DNA of 64,000 nucleotides from BACL27 sp947488385 (GCA_964203655.1 CAXNMJ010000002.1:226005-290004); one strand, 5' to 3'. Positions 44,067 through 52,581 are shown, counted from the stretch's first letter. Notes: generated from the sequence alone by a model not told the origin. A program made the numbers and translations.

Positions 44067-45752
44067 TTATTTAGCAATGCCTTGTCGGTCAAACGCGCAA
44101 AGCACCGCGCGCAGCGATGCTGTGATTGTGCTCGGGTCGGTGCCCACGCCCCAACGCACATTGCCTTCGGCATCGGCGCCTTCGATATATGCAACAGCCA
44201 TTGCTTCAGAGCCTTGACTCAAAGCGTGTTCAACATAATCTTTCACGTCGAAAACGACATTAAATTCTTTGCGCAATGCATGCACGAACGCATCAATTGG
44301 TCCGTTGCCTTCGCCGGTCAATGTGCGTGGTGCACCATTGACCAACATCTGTGCGCTGATTGTGGTTGTGCCTTTTGAGTCGCTGCGCATTTCGTGGCTC
44401 TCGAGTTTGAACTTTGACGCCGTCAAATATTCGCGCTCAAATGCCGACCACATCACGTCTGGTGCAATTTCTGTGCCCGAGTCTTCGGTGATGTTTTGAA
44501 TCGCTTTTGAGAACTCGACTTGCAATCTGCGCGGCAATGCAAAGCCGTGTTCGGTCTGCATCACATATGCAACGCCACCTTTGCCCGACTGACTGTTCAC
44601 GCGAATCACAGCCTCATAAGTGCGACCCACGTGTTTAGGGTCAATCGGCAAATACGGCACAGCCCACTTGTCATAATCCTTTGGCAGCGCGTCGAGGCCC
44701 TTCTTGATTGCATCTTGATGGCTTCCCGAAAACGCGGTGTAGACGAGATCGCCCGCATATGGCTGGCGCTCAGGCACGGCCAATCGGTTGCAATATTCGG
44801 CATCGCGACGCAACGCATCGATATCTGAAATATCTAGTTGCGGATCAACGCCGTTCGTAAACAAATTCATCGCCAAGGTGATGATGTCGACGTTGCCGGT
44901 GCGTTCGCCGTTGCCAAACAACGTGCCTTCAACGCGATCTGCACCAGCCATCACACCAAATTCGGCGGCAGCAACCGCGCATCCACGGTCGTTGTGGGGG
45001 TGAAGCGACAACACGAGTTTGTCGCGACGTGGCACCGTGCGGCCAAACCATTCGATCACGTCACCGTAAACGTTGGGCGAGTAGCACTCGACGGTTGCCG
45101 GCAAGTTCAACACGATCTTGCGGTCAACAGTTGGCTCGATTACTTGCATTACTGATTCGCAAATTTCAACTGCGAAATCAGGTTCAGCCAAAGTGAAACT
45201 TTCTGGAGAATACTCATAACGAACTGCCGTGCCGACAAGTTTGCTCTCGAGTTCGCGACAAATCTTGGCCGCACTTGTTGCAATATCGACAACGCCGGCT
45301 TTATCGAGACCGAACACAACGCGTCGTTGCAACGGGTTGACCGAGTTGTAAAAGTGCACGATTGCGCGCGGCGCACCAACAAGACACTCGTAAGTGCGCT
45401 CGAGCAACTCACGGCGACATTGCACCAAAACTTGAATCGTCACGTCTTCAGGAATCAAATCTTGTTCAATAAGCAATCGCACGAAGTCGTAATCGGGTTG
45501 ACTCGCCGAAGGAAACCCAACTTCAATTTCTTTGAAGCCCATCTTCACGAGTGTCTTGAACATTCGCAGTTTGCGCTCCGGGTCCATCGGGTCGATCAAC
45601 GCTTGGTTGCCGTCGCGTAAGTCAACCGAACACCACAGTGGGGCTTTATCAATGATGCGATTTGGCCATGTGCGGTCGGCGAGAACCAGCGGCACTGCAT
45701 GCGAATATTTCTCGAATTCCATCTTGCGAGGCTGACTTGGCTTTGGTGGCAT
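44067..45752 (-). CDS. leuA: 2-isopropylmalate synthase
   Basis: Condenses acetyl-CoA with 2-ketoisovalerate, the committed step to leucine. Seen: CSVDLRDGNQALIDPM with the catalytic Arg-Asp, metal-binding LSLHPHNDRGCAVAAAE, GNGERTGNVD, and a C-terminal LeuA regulatory domain (TLTGEGNGPIDAFVHAL) for leucine feedback. 561 residues, the long actinobacterial form. It is preceded by a complete attenuator (leader peptide and terminator), so transcription should respond to leucyl-tRNA charging. Confidence 0.96.
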   Translation of the reverse strand: MPPKPSQPRKMEFEKYSHAVPLVLADRTWPNRIIDKAPLWCSVDLRDGNQALIDPMDPERKLRMFKTLVKMGFKEIEVGFPSASQPDYDFVRLLIEQDLIPEDVTIQVLVQCRRELLERTYECLVGAPRAIVHFYNSVNPLQRRVVFGLDKAGVVDIATSAAKICRELESKLVGTAVRYEYSPESFTLAEPDFAVEICESVMQVIEPTVDRKIVLNLPATVECYSPNVYGDVIEWFGRTVPRRDKLVLSLHPHNDRGCAVAAAEFGVMAGADRVEGTLFGNGERTGNVDIITLAMNLFTNGVDPQLDISDIDALRRDAEYCNRLAVPERQPYAGDLVYTAFSGSHQDAIKKGLDALPKDYDKWAVPYLPIDPKHVGRTYEAVIRVNSQSGKGGVAYVMQTEHGFALPRRLQVEFSKAIQNITEDSGTEIAPDVMWSAFEREYLTASKFKLESHEMRSDSKGTTTISAQMLVNGAPRTLTGEGNGPIDAFVHALRKEFNVVFDVKDYVEHALSQGSEAMAVAYIEGADAEGNVRWGVGTDPSTITASLRAVLCAFDRQGIAK

Positions 45753-45781
45753 TTTGTTTCTCGTTTCGGTTTAAGTTTGGT

Positions 45782-45817
45782 AAAAAGAAAACCCCCTGGG
45801 CCTTTTGGCTCAGAGGG
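45782..45817 (-). terminator. leuA attenuator terminator
   Basis: On the minus strand, CCCTCTGAGCC-AAAA-GGCCCAGGGGG pairs over 11 positions with one mismatch and is followed by TTTTCTTTTT. It lies between the Leu-codon leader peptide and leuA. This is the only canonical intrinsic terminator I found in the window, and its position marks it as an attenuator. An upstream hairpin (about 45823-45847) is a candidate competing structure. Confidence 0.82.
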
Positions 45818-45846
45818 TGCGGCTGCAGTGATATGCGACTGCGCCG

Positions 45847-45882
45847 TTACGTAAGTAGAAGCTCGTTTCGTGAAATCATCAT
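45847..45882 (-). CDS. leuL: leuA leader peptide (MMISRNELLLT)
   Basis: An 11-codon frame with three consecutive leucine codons (CTT CTA CTT) just before its Thr and stop, placed 30 bp ahead of the attenuator hairpin and about 95 bp ahead of leuA. When charged Leu-tRNA is scarce, a ribosome stalled on these codons would let an alternative structure form and transcription continue. A promoter 17 bp-spaced upstream puts the transcript start at or next to the second ATG, so the peptide may be read from a leaderless mRNA as MISRNELLLT. Confidence 0.8.
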   Translation of the reverse strand: MMISRNELLLT

Positions 45883-45886
45883 CTCT

Positions 45887-45915
45887 AGTCTGCCCGCAAA
45901 TCGCGGCAATGGCAA
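45887..45915 (-). promoter_or_regulatory. leuA leader promoter
   Basis: On the minus strand TTGCCA (45915-45910) and CAGACT (45892-45887) with a 17-bp spacer. The same TTGCCA -35 is found at rho. The predicted start falls at the leader peptide ATG. Confidence 0.55.
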
Positions 45916-45928
45916 CTGAACGCCAAAT

Positions 45929-45985
45929 GCACGGCTATCGAGCAGCACGGCTACCAAGCAGCACAGCCAGCAAGCTGCACGCCCG
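45929..45985. repeat. Imperfect 16-bp tandem repeat, about 3.5 copies
   Basis: Units start GCACGGCTATCGAGCA, GCACGGCTACCAAGCA, GCACAGCCAGCAAGCT, then GCACGCCCG. They lie in the 80-bp gap between the homospermidine synthase stop and the leuA promoter, both on the minus strand. No gene is present. Role unknown. Confidence 0.6.
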
Positions 45986-45996
45986 TTGGCGGCAGG

Positions 45997-47469
45997 TCAA
46001 CTCGGTGTTGGAGAGAGAAAGTTCTTGAATTGCCATGGGTCGGTCAAATCAAGCCGACTCGTGTTGCCAAAGCCAGGAAACAAATCGTTGCGCGTCTTGA
46101 GCGGATCCCAATCGGTCGGCGCACTGTGAATCTCGCCGATGTACGGCCGGGCGTCTGCCAACACCGACTTCCACGGCAGGTCATCGGGCACGCATACGCC
46201 CTCGTTCGGGCTCGCAATCATCCACTTAATTGCGGCGACGACAGAACCAGCAACTTGCAACGTCGTCGCACTTTGACCGTCAACGATTGATCGTGCTTCG
46301 TCGATCGACAATCTCGTGCCAGTCCACCAACCGGTGTAGTCGTGACCCAGCAACAACACACCCAATTCGTCGCGACCTGAAATAATTTCGTTGTTCATGA
46401 TTCGTTGTTCAGGCTGACGTTCCCAGTTGCGCATGCGAAGTTCGAGCACGCTGTTGATCGCTTCGTTTGACGGGCAATACGAATAGTGCACTGTCGGACG
46501 ATAAATCGCCTTGCCCGAATCATCGCGCACAGTCAAGTGATTGCTCATCGTGTAACTCTCGCCGTGACGAATGATCATTCCGAGAATTTCGCCACTCGGC
46601 ACCCACGAGCGAACCCACGTCTCCATGCCGGGTTGCGCCAAACAAATCTGATTGCACGGGCCGTCGTCGGCATGAACGTGGGCATTGGCCGGCATCCATC
46701 GTTCGTGCGTGCCCCAACCCATCTCGGCAGGTGCAACGCCTTCTTCGTAGAAACCTTCAACCGACCAAGTGTTGACAAATTCATTGACGCGCTTTGGCTC
46801 GTTTGTTATTTGTGTGTCGCGTTCGCTGATGTGAATCACGCGCGTGCCGGTCAGCATCGCCAAACGATCGAAAGACTCGGTGGCTAGTGCAGATTCAATT
46901 GCGCTTTGTCGCGAACCCGCGCGACCATCGGCCAAGATTTTGTTTGAAATTTCGAACAACGCCTGCTTGGCGAAATGCGAAACCAACCCTGGGTTTGCGC
47001 CGTGTTCGACAACCGCGCTTGGCCCTTTGTTTGAGCCCCACTTTGCAATCATTTTGCGGATTGATTGATGGCGCACATACAGCGTGCGGTCAAGCGGCTT
47101 TGTTGCCGCCATGTCGTAATAAGGGTCCCACAATTCAACACTTGTATTTAGATATCGAACACCACGAATTCGACACCATTCAAGAATTGTTGGGCCGTCG
47201 ATATTCCAGGCGAGGTCTAATAAAATTTCGCCTTCTGAAACGCGGGTTGAAAGAAAACTGTCGAGATTCTCGCGAGTCACCTGACCGATTTCGTATTTGA
47301 CTCCTTTGGCTAGAGAGTCTGCAACGCGATGACGATTGTCGACAAAGTCAACGATTGTTATTGAACTTGGCTCAAGCTTTAGATCACGAATTAAAAGCGG
47401 TACTACGCACTGCGCAACCGAACCACAACCCAGAACAAGCACCCGAGTTGGGCGCGCTTGCGCGTTCAC
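45997..47469 (-). CDS. Homospermidine synthase
   Basis: Makes sym-homospermidine from putrescine (and/or spermidine) with NAD+. Rossmann start VLVLGCGSVAQCVVPLL, then the saccharopine-dehydrogenase-like fold with SAVVEHGANPGLVSHFAKQA, the long conserved GWGTHERWMPANAH region, and LLGHDYTGWWTGT. 490 residues, close to the alphaproteobacterial enzyme. This implies a homospermidine-type polyamine. The GTG start overlaps the stop of a 57-codon reading frame (GTGA). No putrescine-forming decarboxylase is in the window. Confidence 0.9.
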   Translation of the reverse strand: MNAQARPTRVLVLGCGSVAQCVVPLLIRDLKLEPSSITIVDFVDNRHRVADSLAKGVKYEIGQVTRENLDSFLSTRVSEGEILLDLAWNIDGPTILEWCRIRGVRYLNTSVELWDPYYDMAATKPLDRTLYVRHQSIRKMIAKWGSNKGPSAVVEHGANPGLVSHFAKQALFEISNKILADGRAGSRQSAIESALATESFDRLAMLTGTRVIHISERDTQITNEPKRVNEFVNTWSVEGFYEEGVAPAEMGWGTHERWMPANAHVHADDGPCNQICLAQPGMETWVRSWVPSGEILGMIIRHGESYTMSNHLTVRDDSGKAIYRPTVHYSYCPSNEAINSVLELRMRNWERQPEQRIMNNEIISGRDELGVLLLGHDYTGWWTGTRLSIDEARSIVDGQSATTLQVAGSVVAAIKWMIASPNEGVCVPDDLPWKSVLADARPYIGEIHSAPTDWDPLKTRNDLFPGFGNTSRLDLTDPWQFKNFLSPTPS

Positions 47470-47639
47470 GCGTATCGCGGGGCGGAGTCGTCCTTGCCAG
47501 CGTTTAGAAGTGTTTGAAGTGATGCTTCGAAAACAGTTGCAGACGGCAACAATAATTTTTGCCAGTCATAGACGATGCCTTTGCGACCACTGAAGAGTGG
47601 CTCGTCAAGAAGCATCTGATCTGTTGTTTCGTTAAACAC
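47466..47639 (-). CDS. Small uncharacterised protein coupled to homospermidine synthase
   Basis: 57 residues: MFNETTDQMLLDEPLFSGRK..., no membrane helix, no known motif. Two facts support translation: its stop overlaps the synthase start by 4 bp, and its GTG has TAGGGT 8 nt upstream with a -35 TAGACA at 17 bp, the leaderless arrangement used elsewhere in the window. An in-frame start further upstream (47744) would run through this promoter and is less likely. It may act as a translational lead for the synthase. Confidence 0.55.
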   Translation of the reverse strand: MFNETTDQMLLDEPLFSGRKGIVYDWQKLLLPSATVFEASLQTLLNAGKDDSAPRYA

Positions 47640-47647
47640 AATTTTTG

Positions 47648-47676
47648 ACCCTACACACATCGTCACAGTTTGTCTA
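47648..47676 (-). promoter_or_regulatory. Promoter of the homospermidine synthase unit
   Basis: Minus strand: TAGACA (47676-47671), a 17-bp spacer, then TAGGGT (47653-47648), 8 nt before a GTG start. The adjacent divergent helicase gene has an extended -10 TGGTAGTCT (47726-47734), 10 nt before its ATG. Confidence 0.5.
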
Positions 47677-47744
47677 CTGTCTGAGTGGTCAGCCAAAACT
47701 GACTCACGAGTCAGTGAACTCAGGTTGGTAGTCTGAGAGTTCAC

Positions 47745-49034
47745 ATGTCTGACCCCAAATCGCGGCGCGGCGCACCACAGTCGCCCCGTCGTCCGCAGTC
47801 TTCGCGCCCAGCAGGCGAGTCAACTGAAAATGCCAGTGGAAATATCGGCTCGAGTTCGAATACGCGTGCGGCCGTGCAGACCCCGACAGGCTTTTTCGCT
47901 CTCGGCGTCAGCGCGAGAGTTGACGCTGGTTTGGCTGCGGCGGGCTTCGCTGCTCCGTTCGCGATTCAGACTGAGGCGATTCCAGTTGCGCTGACGGGTC
48001 AAGATCTCTGCGGTCGTGCCCGCACGGGCTCGGGCAAGACTTTGGCCTTTGGTGTGCCGATCATCGAGCGCGTTACTCAAAAGGCCTCGCCAAGAAAACC
48101 GCGTGGCGTCGTACTCGTGCCGACTCGCGAACTCGCTGTGCAGGTCACCGATGTTCTGGCGCCGATCGCTGTGCATTGCGGCGTTCAAGTCGTGGCGATT
48201 TATGGCGGGGCGGCACGCGAAAAACAAGTCGAGCAACTTGCGCGCGGTGTTGAAGTCATCATTGCCACACCACTGCGACTGATCGATCTGATGAAAACTG
48301 GTGAGGCCGATCTCAGCGAAGTTGAGGTCATTGTTCTTGACGAAGCAGACCGAATGGCCGACGAAGGTTTCATGCCACAAGTCGAGTGGGTTCTGCGCCA
48401 CGTCACCAAAGAGCATCAAACAATGTTGTTCTCGGCGACTCTTGATGGCCAAGTTGCAACTCTTGTCAAGCGATATATGAAGACGCCAAATGAAGTGAGC
48501 ATTGATGCACCAACCGACACAGTTGGCACGATGCGCCATTTATTTCTTGGTGTTCACCACATGGATAAAAATCGGGTGATTGCCGCAATGGCTCGCGCTG
48601 GCGGTCAGACCGTAGTTTTCTGCGACACCAAGCGTGCGTGCGACAAAGTCTCTGATGATTTGGCAAGTCTCGGTGAAAAAGTCTCGGCGCTTCACGGTGA
48701 TATGGCTCAAGGCGCGCGCGAGAGATCGTTGCGCAAGTTCGCCCAACGCGAGCTCAATATTTTGGTCTGTACCGATGTCGCGGCACGTGGCATTGACATT
48801 GACGATGTGAGCATTGTCGTGCACTATGTGCCGCCACTAGAAGTCAAAACGTATTTACATCGTTCTGGTCGAACCGCGCGCGCTGGCAAAGACGGTTGGG
48901 CAGTGACGTTGGCCGAATACAACCAGCACACGACGTGTCGAATTATTCAGCGCGGACTTCGTCTTGAAGCCCAGGCCCCAATCGAAGTCTTCTCAAACGA
49001 CAAGCGTCTGGCTGATCTCAGTTCGTTTTTTTAG
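47745..49034 (+). CDS. DEAD-box RNA helicase
   Basis: ATP-dependent RNA unwinding or remodelling. Seen: a low-complexity basic N-terminus (about 45 residues), Q motif (FAAPFAIQTEAIPVAL), motif I ARTGSGKT, motif Ia PTRELA, motif II DEAD in VLDEADRMADEGF, motif III SAT, motif V TDVAARGID and motif VI HRSGRTARAG. 429 residues, a compact two-domain core without an RNA-binding C-terminal extension, so it resembles RhlE-type helicases. Its last 17 bp overlap the end of leuD on the other strand. Confidence 0.95.
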   Translation: MSDPKSRRGAPQSPRRPQSSRPAGESTENASGNIGSSSNTRAAVQTPTGFFALGVSARVDAGLAAAGFAAPFAIQTEAIPVALTGQDLCGRARTGSGKTLAFGVPIIERVTQKASPRKPRGVVLVPTRELAVQVTDVLAPIAVHCGVQVVAIYGGAAREKQVEQLARGVEVIIATPLRLIDLMKTGEADLSEVEVIVLDEADRMADEGFMPQVEWVLRHVTKEHQTMLFSATLDGQVATLVKRYMKTPNEVSIDAPTDTVGTMRHLFLGVHHMDKNRVIAAMARAGGQTVVFCDTKRACDKVSDDLASLGEKVSALHGDMAQGARERSLRKFAQRELNILVCTDVAARGIDIDDVSIVVHYVPPLEVKTYLHRSGRTARAGKDGWAVTLAEYNQHTTCRIIQRGLRLEAQAPIEVFSNDKRLADLSSFF

Positions 49035-49617
49035 CGGCGAACCAAGTCGGGCGCGACTTTTCAAACGCAGTAATCGCATCGCTGTGCTTCAACGAAATTG
49101 CGATGTCGTCAAGACCGTTTAAAAAACGATTCTGAGTATCGGCGTTCATCGCGAATTTCTCGCTTAGGCCGTGGCTCGGCACTTCTACCAAAAGTTTTTC
49201 GACATCGACCGTGATTTCAGTTTGCGGATCAGTTTCGATGATGCTCCAAAGTTTGGCGACAACTTGTTCGGCTAATTCAACGACAATCAAACCGTTTTTT
49301 CCACAGTTGTTGCGAAAGATATCGCTGAAGCTTGGCGCGATTACTGCGTTGAAGCCACCTTGTTGAATCGCCCACACGGCGTGCTCGCGCGATGAGCCGA
49401 CACCAAAACTTTTGCCTGCAACCAAAATTGATGCACCTGCGTATCGTTCGTCGTTGAGCACGAAGTTGCGGTCGTCGCGCCAAGTCGAAAAGAGTCCTTT
49501 TTCGAAACCTGTGCGCTCAACGCGCTTCAACCACTCGGCCGGAATAATCTGATCGGTGTCGACATCGCTGCGCTTGAGCGGCACACCGCGCCCCGAAATT
49601 ATGCGCACTGCTTTCAC
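49018..49617 (-). CDS. leuD: 3-isopropylmalate dehydratase, small subunit
   Basis: Swivel-domain subunit of the LeuCD aconitase-type enzyme. Seen: SGRGVPLKRSDVDTDQIIPA, AGKSFGVGSSREHAVWAI and FSDIFRNNCGKNGLIVVEL. 199 residues from this GTG, whose G is the last base of the leuC stop codon (TAGTG), so leuC and leuD are tightly coupled. Longer in-frame starts read into leuC and add unconserved sequence. With leuC it should also isomerise citramalate made by CimA. Confidence 0.95.
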   Translation of the reverse strand: MKAVRIISGRGVPLKRSDVDTDQIIPAEWLKRVERTGFEKGLFSTWRDDRNFVLNDERYAGASILVAGKSFGVGSSREHAVWAIQQGGFNAVIAPSFSDIFRNNCGKNGLIVVELAEQVVAKLWSIIETDPQTEITVDVEKLLVEVPSHGLSEKFAMNADTQNRFLNGLDDIAISLKHSDAITAFEKSRPTWFAAKKTN

Positions 49618-51021
49618 TACAAATCCTCTGGCGACGCGAAGTGGCCGGCCACTGCGGTTGCAGCAGCAACAGCAGGCGAGACCAAGTGTGTTCTGCCGCC
49701 ACGACCTTGGCGACCTTCGAAGTTGCGATTTGATGTGCTGGCTGCACGCTCTTGCGGTGCGAGTTTGTCGGGGTTCATCGCCAGACACATTGAGCAACCC
49801 GGTTCGCGCCAGTCGATGCCTGCATCGATAAACACTTTGTCAAGGCCCTCGGCTTGGGCTTGCAACTTGACAGCATGGCTACCTGGCACGACCATAACGC
49901 GTTTGACTTTTACTTTTCGCCCACGCACGACGTCGGCCGCTGCGCGCAAGTCTTCGATTCGCGAATTCGTGCATGATCCAATAAAAACTGTGTCGACTTT
50001 GATGTCGCGAATCGCGGTGCCGGCACTTAGGCCCATGTATTCGAGCGCGCGCGTCACGCTGTCGCGCTCGGTCGCATCGCTGTAGTCGCTTGGCGAAGGC
50101 ACGCGACCGTTCAGAGCCACAACTTGCGCGGGGTTAGTGCCCCAAGTTACGTGTGGTGAAAGTTTGCTCGCATCAATCGTCACTTCTTTGTCGAATACGG
50201 CGCCATCATCCGTGCGAAGCGTCTTCCAGTCGGCGATCGCAGTGTCGAACTCTGCGCTAGTTGGAGCAAATTCGCGACCTCGCAAATAATTGAAAGTCGT
50301 TTCGTCTGGGGCAACAAGACCTGCGCGCGCGCCAGCTTCGATCGACATATTGCAAACGGTCATGCGACCTTCCATTGAGAGTGCGCGAATTGCTGCGCCG
50401 CGATATTCGATCACGTGGCCGATGCCGCCGCCCGTGCCGATTTCGCCGATCACCGCAAGGATTATGTCCTTTGCGGTAACTCCGTTTGGCGCGATGCCGT
50501 CAACCGTCACGCTCATCCACTTTGGTCGTGCTTGAGGCAAAGTCTGTGTTGCAAGAACATGTTCAACTTCGCTTGTGCCGATGCCAAATGCGAGTGCACC
50601 AAACGCGCCGTGTGTTGCTGTGTGGCTGTCACCGCAAACAATTGTCATGCCTGGCAATGTGCGCCCTTGTTCAGGACCAATTACGTGCACGATGCCTTGG
50701 CCTGGGTCACCCATTGGATACAAGAGTGATCTTGAATTCTTTGGCGTTGTTGCGCAACACTGCAATTTGTTTTGCCGAGATCTCATCGGCAATCGGCAGA
50801 TGAATGTTTTCAGTCGGCACGTTGTGGTCTTCGGTGGCGACAGTCAAATCTGGGCGACGAACCGTTCGTTGGGCCAAACGCAAACCATCAAATGCCTGCG
50901 GGCTCGTCACTTCGTGAATCAGGTGCAAGTCGATATATATAAGGTCTGGTTGATTTTGCCCCGAGCTGACCACGTGGCGATCCCAAATCTTTTGGGCAAG
51001 GGTTTTTGGCTGCAAACTCAC
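49617..51021 (-). CDS. leuC: 3-isopropylmalate dehydratase, large subunit (one frameshift near 50724)
   Basis: [4Fe-4S] aconitase-family subunit that converts 2- to 3-isopropylmalate. The N-terminal part (TLAQKIWDRHVV, YIDLHLIHEVTSPQAF, ATEDHNVPT) and the rest (IVCGDSHTATHGAFGALAFG, cluster cysteines in FIGSCTNSR and GCSMCLAMNPDKL) lie in two frames. The join is KEFKIT | LYPMGDPGQG. Deleting one base gives exactly 467 residues, the family length, so an extra base in the sequence is the simplest reading. GTG 51021 begins four bases after the stop of a tiny Leu-rich reading frame. Confidence 0.92.
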
Positions 51022-51025
51022 CGTT

Positions 51026-51052
51026 CTATTCAACCAGCAACAAAACGTTCAT
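51026..51052 (-). CDS. Candidate leuC leader peptide (MNVLLLVE)
   Basis: An 8-codon frame with three consecutive leucine codons (TTG TTG CTG). Its TAG stop is four bases before the leuC GTG. The tight spacing would allow ribosomes to reinitiate at leuC, with leucine supply affecting how often they arrive. No terminator hairpin lies between, so any control would be translational rather than by attenuation. An alternative TTG start for leuC (51033) lies inside this frame, so part of it could instead be leuC coding sequence. Confidence 0.45.
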   Translation of the reverse strand: MNVLLLVE

Positions 51053-51149
51053 CAATGTCACATATTGCAACGAGCCAGCGCAAATGCAGAGCCGTTAGAG
51101 AGTTTCATGGTGCGAGCCGAGATTTTGTGCCTTGGTACACATCGGTCGC

Positions 51150-51716
51150 ATGCAAAAAGACACCAAAAAGTCGGCGACTGTGCGCGCCAAGCCAATCGAT
51201 CTAGCCACATGTGTTGAAGCGAGCCTGCACACTTCGCTCGACGGTTTCGATCTACCGCGTGCTCGTCTCTACGGCGTCAGCATCGTCAATGCAAACGGAG
51301 TTGCAAGTCATGAAGACGGCGCGCTGCGAATAAGTTTTCTTGCCGAGCACGGCGATGTTTACGAACTACTCGATGCCCCGAGCAGTGCAATTGCCCGCAT
51401 GTTTGACGCCGCAGTTGTTCTAACTTGTGGTTGGGCCGCGCCGATCTCACGACAAGATCACGATGATCACGATGATCACGACGCGCCAGACGAAACGACC
51501 GACGATGAAGTGCCACCAAGCCAACACCCGCAGCGACGCCGAGTTCGACTAGTTGTCGTGGTCTGTGACGATGGTGTGGCGTCGGTCTTGCGTTTTGCCG
51601 ACACACCCGACGACATCGTCACCGATGCCGGCTCGGCGCGGGGCAGTTTGGCCGATGCAGTCAACAACTTGTGGTGCGACCCCAAGGTTGTGGTCAGCCG
51701 CGAGAGCCTTGACTAA
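51150..51716 (+). CDS. Uncharacterised protein with Asp/His-rich segment
   Basis: About 188 residues. Two structured halves, VEASLHTSLDGFDLPRARLY... and RRVRLVVVVCDDGVASVLRF, flank a low-complexity DHDDHDDHDAPDETTDDE near residue 103. That segment may bind divalent metal or simply be a flexible acidic linker. No family recognised; cytoplasmic. The second half ends in NNLWCDPKV. ATG at 51150 is chosen because TACACA lies 8 nt upstream; an in-frame GTG at 51132 is possible. Divergent from leuC. Confidence 0.65.
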   Translation: MQKDTKKSATVRAKPIDLATCVEASLHTSLDGFDLPRARLYGVSIVNANGVASHEDGALRISFLAEHGDVYELLDAPSSAIARMFDAAVVLTCGWAAPISRQDHDDHDDHDAPDETTDDEVPPSQHPQRRRVRLVVVVCDDGVASVLRFADTPDDIVTDAGSARGSLADAVNNLWCDPKVVVSRESLD

Positions 51717-51726
51717 GCGAAGAACT

Positions 51727-52569
51727 TTAAAGCGATCGGTAATAAACCGACATGCATGCTTCAACAAGAGTCGGTACAAAGAATTCTTTCTTGGCGAACA
51801 CGGCATTGTGGCCACCGTGAACTTCGAAAACTTCAACGTCGTTTATCAACTGATATAACTCAGTTTGACGACTCGGCGCGACAACGCCATCTTCGGTTGT
51901 GATTACAACAGCAGCAGGTTCATCGAATTTTGAGATCCACTCGCGCGAGTCAAAATTGCCGATTGCACTACCGGCCTCAAGAATGTGACGCCAGTCGTGG
52001 CTCGCAATTTGTTGCACGGCCCATGGCGCCAAACCGTTTGACTTGCGCTGCAAATAAAGTTGGTCTGTTAGCCAGGTGCGCGCTTGTGGTGTTGTGAGTC
52101 GCGATAGCGCAGCCAAACCTGTGAGACCAAAAAAACTTAATTTCTCTGGGCCTGATTTCGCGAAGTGGCTCGCCGTTGAACACAACACGATGCCGCGCAC
52201 GCGTTGCTCGTGTCGTTGCCACAACAACTGAGCGATTGTTCCGCCCATCGAATAACCAACGGGAATAAAAGTTGAGATGCCCAGCACGTCGGCCAACGCT
52301 GCGGCATCGTCGGCGCAGTCTTCAAGTTTGAAATTTGACTTGGTGCGAATTCCTCGACCGTGTCCGCGTTGATCAAGTGCGATGACATTGAAGTTTTCGC
52401 TCAGCGCGTCAAAACATGTGAACCAGTTCAGGTCGGCAGTTGCGGTCCAGCCGTGCAAAAGCAAAAGTGTCGGCGCACCAGCGGGGCCTTTCTTCTCACG
52501 ATAAAAAGTTTTTCCGCGACCCGGAAGTTCGATTTCGTAGCCTGGTGGCAAACCGGCCAGTGGCGCCAC
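51727..52569 (-). CDS. Alpha/beta hydrolase
   Basis: 280 residues. Seen: oxyanion HGWTAT after LLLLH, LDQRGHGRG, the nucleophile elbow GYSMGG near residue 104, the late Asp in TTEDGVV, and the His in VHGGHNAVF; the triad is complete. The cap domain lies between residues ~130 and 205. It resembles esterase/lipase-like or C-C hydrolases; the substrate is unknown. It starts 12 bp after greA on the same strand. Confidence 0.87.
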   Translation of the reverse strand: MAPLAGLPPGYEIELPGRGKTFYREKKGPAGAPTLLLLHGWTATADLNWFTCFDALSENFNVIALDQRGHGRGIRTKSNFKLEDCADDAAALADVLGISTFIPVGYSMGGTIAQLLWQRHEQRVRGIVLCSTASHFAKSGPEKLSFFGLTGLAALSRLTTPQARTWLTDQLYLQRKSNGLAPWAVQQIASHDWRHILEAGSAIGNFDSREWISKFDEPAAVVITTEDGVVAPSRQTELYQLINDVEVFEVHGGHNAVFAKKEFFVPTLVEACMSVYYRSL

Positions 52570-52581
52570 AGTTTCTGTTAA

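Noticed and set aside
45720..45990. A T-box riboswitch ahead of leuA
   Set aside because: No T-box or specifier-loop sequence; the Leu codons plus terminator fit ribosome-mediated attenuation.
47698..47734. A -35 element for the DEAD-box helicase promoter
   Set aside because: No TTGACN-like hexamer lies 16-19 bp before TAGTCT; an extended -10 (TGG before it) explains it better.
47640..47744. A longer version of the small protein upstream of homospermidine synthase, starting at 47744
   Set aside because: It would run through both divergent promoters; the GTG at 47639 matches the leaderless layout.
51451..51500. DHDDHDDH-encoding tandem repeat as a CRISPR-like or mobile repeat
   Set aside because: It is a short in-frame codon repeat inside a gene, with no spacers.
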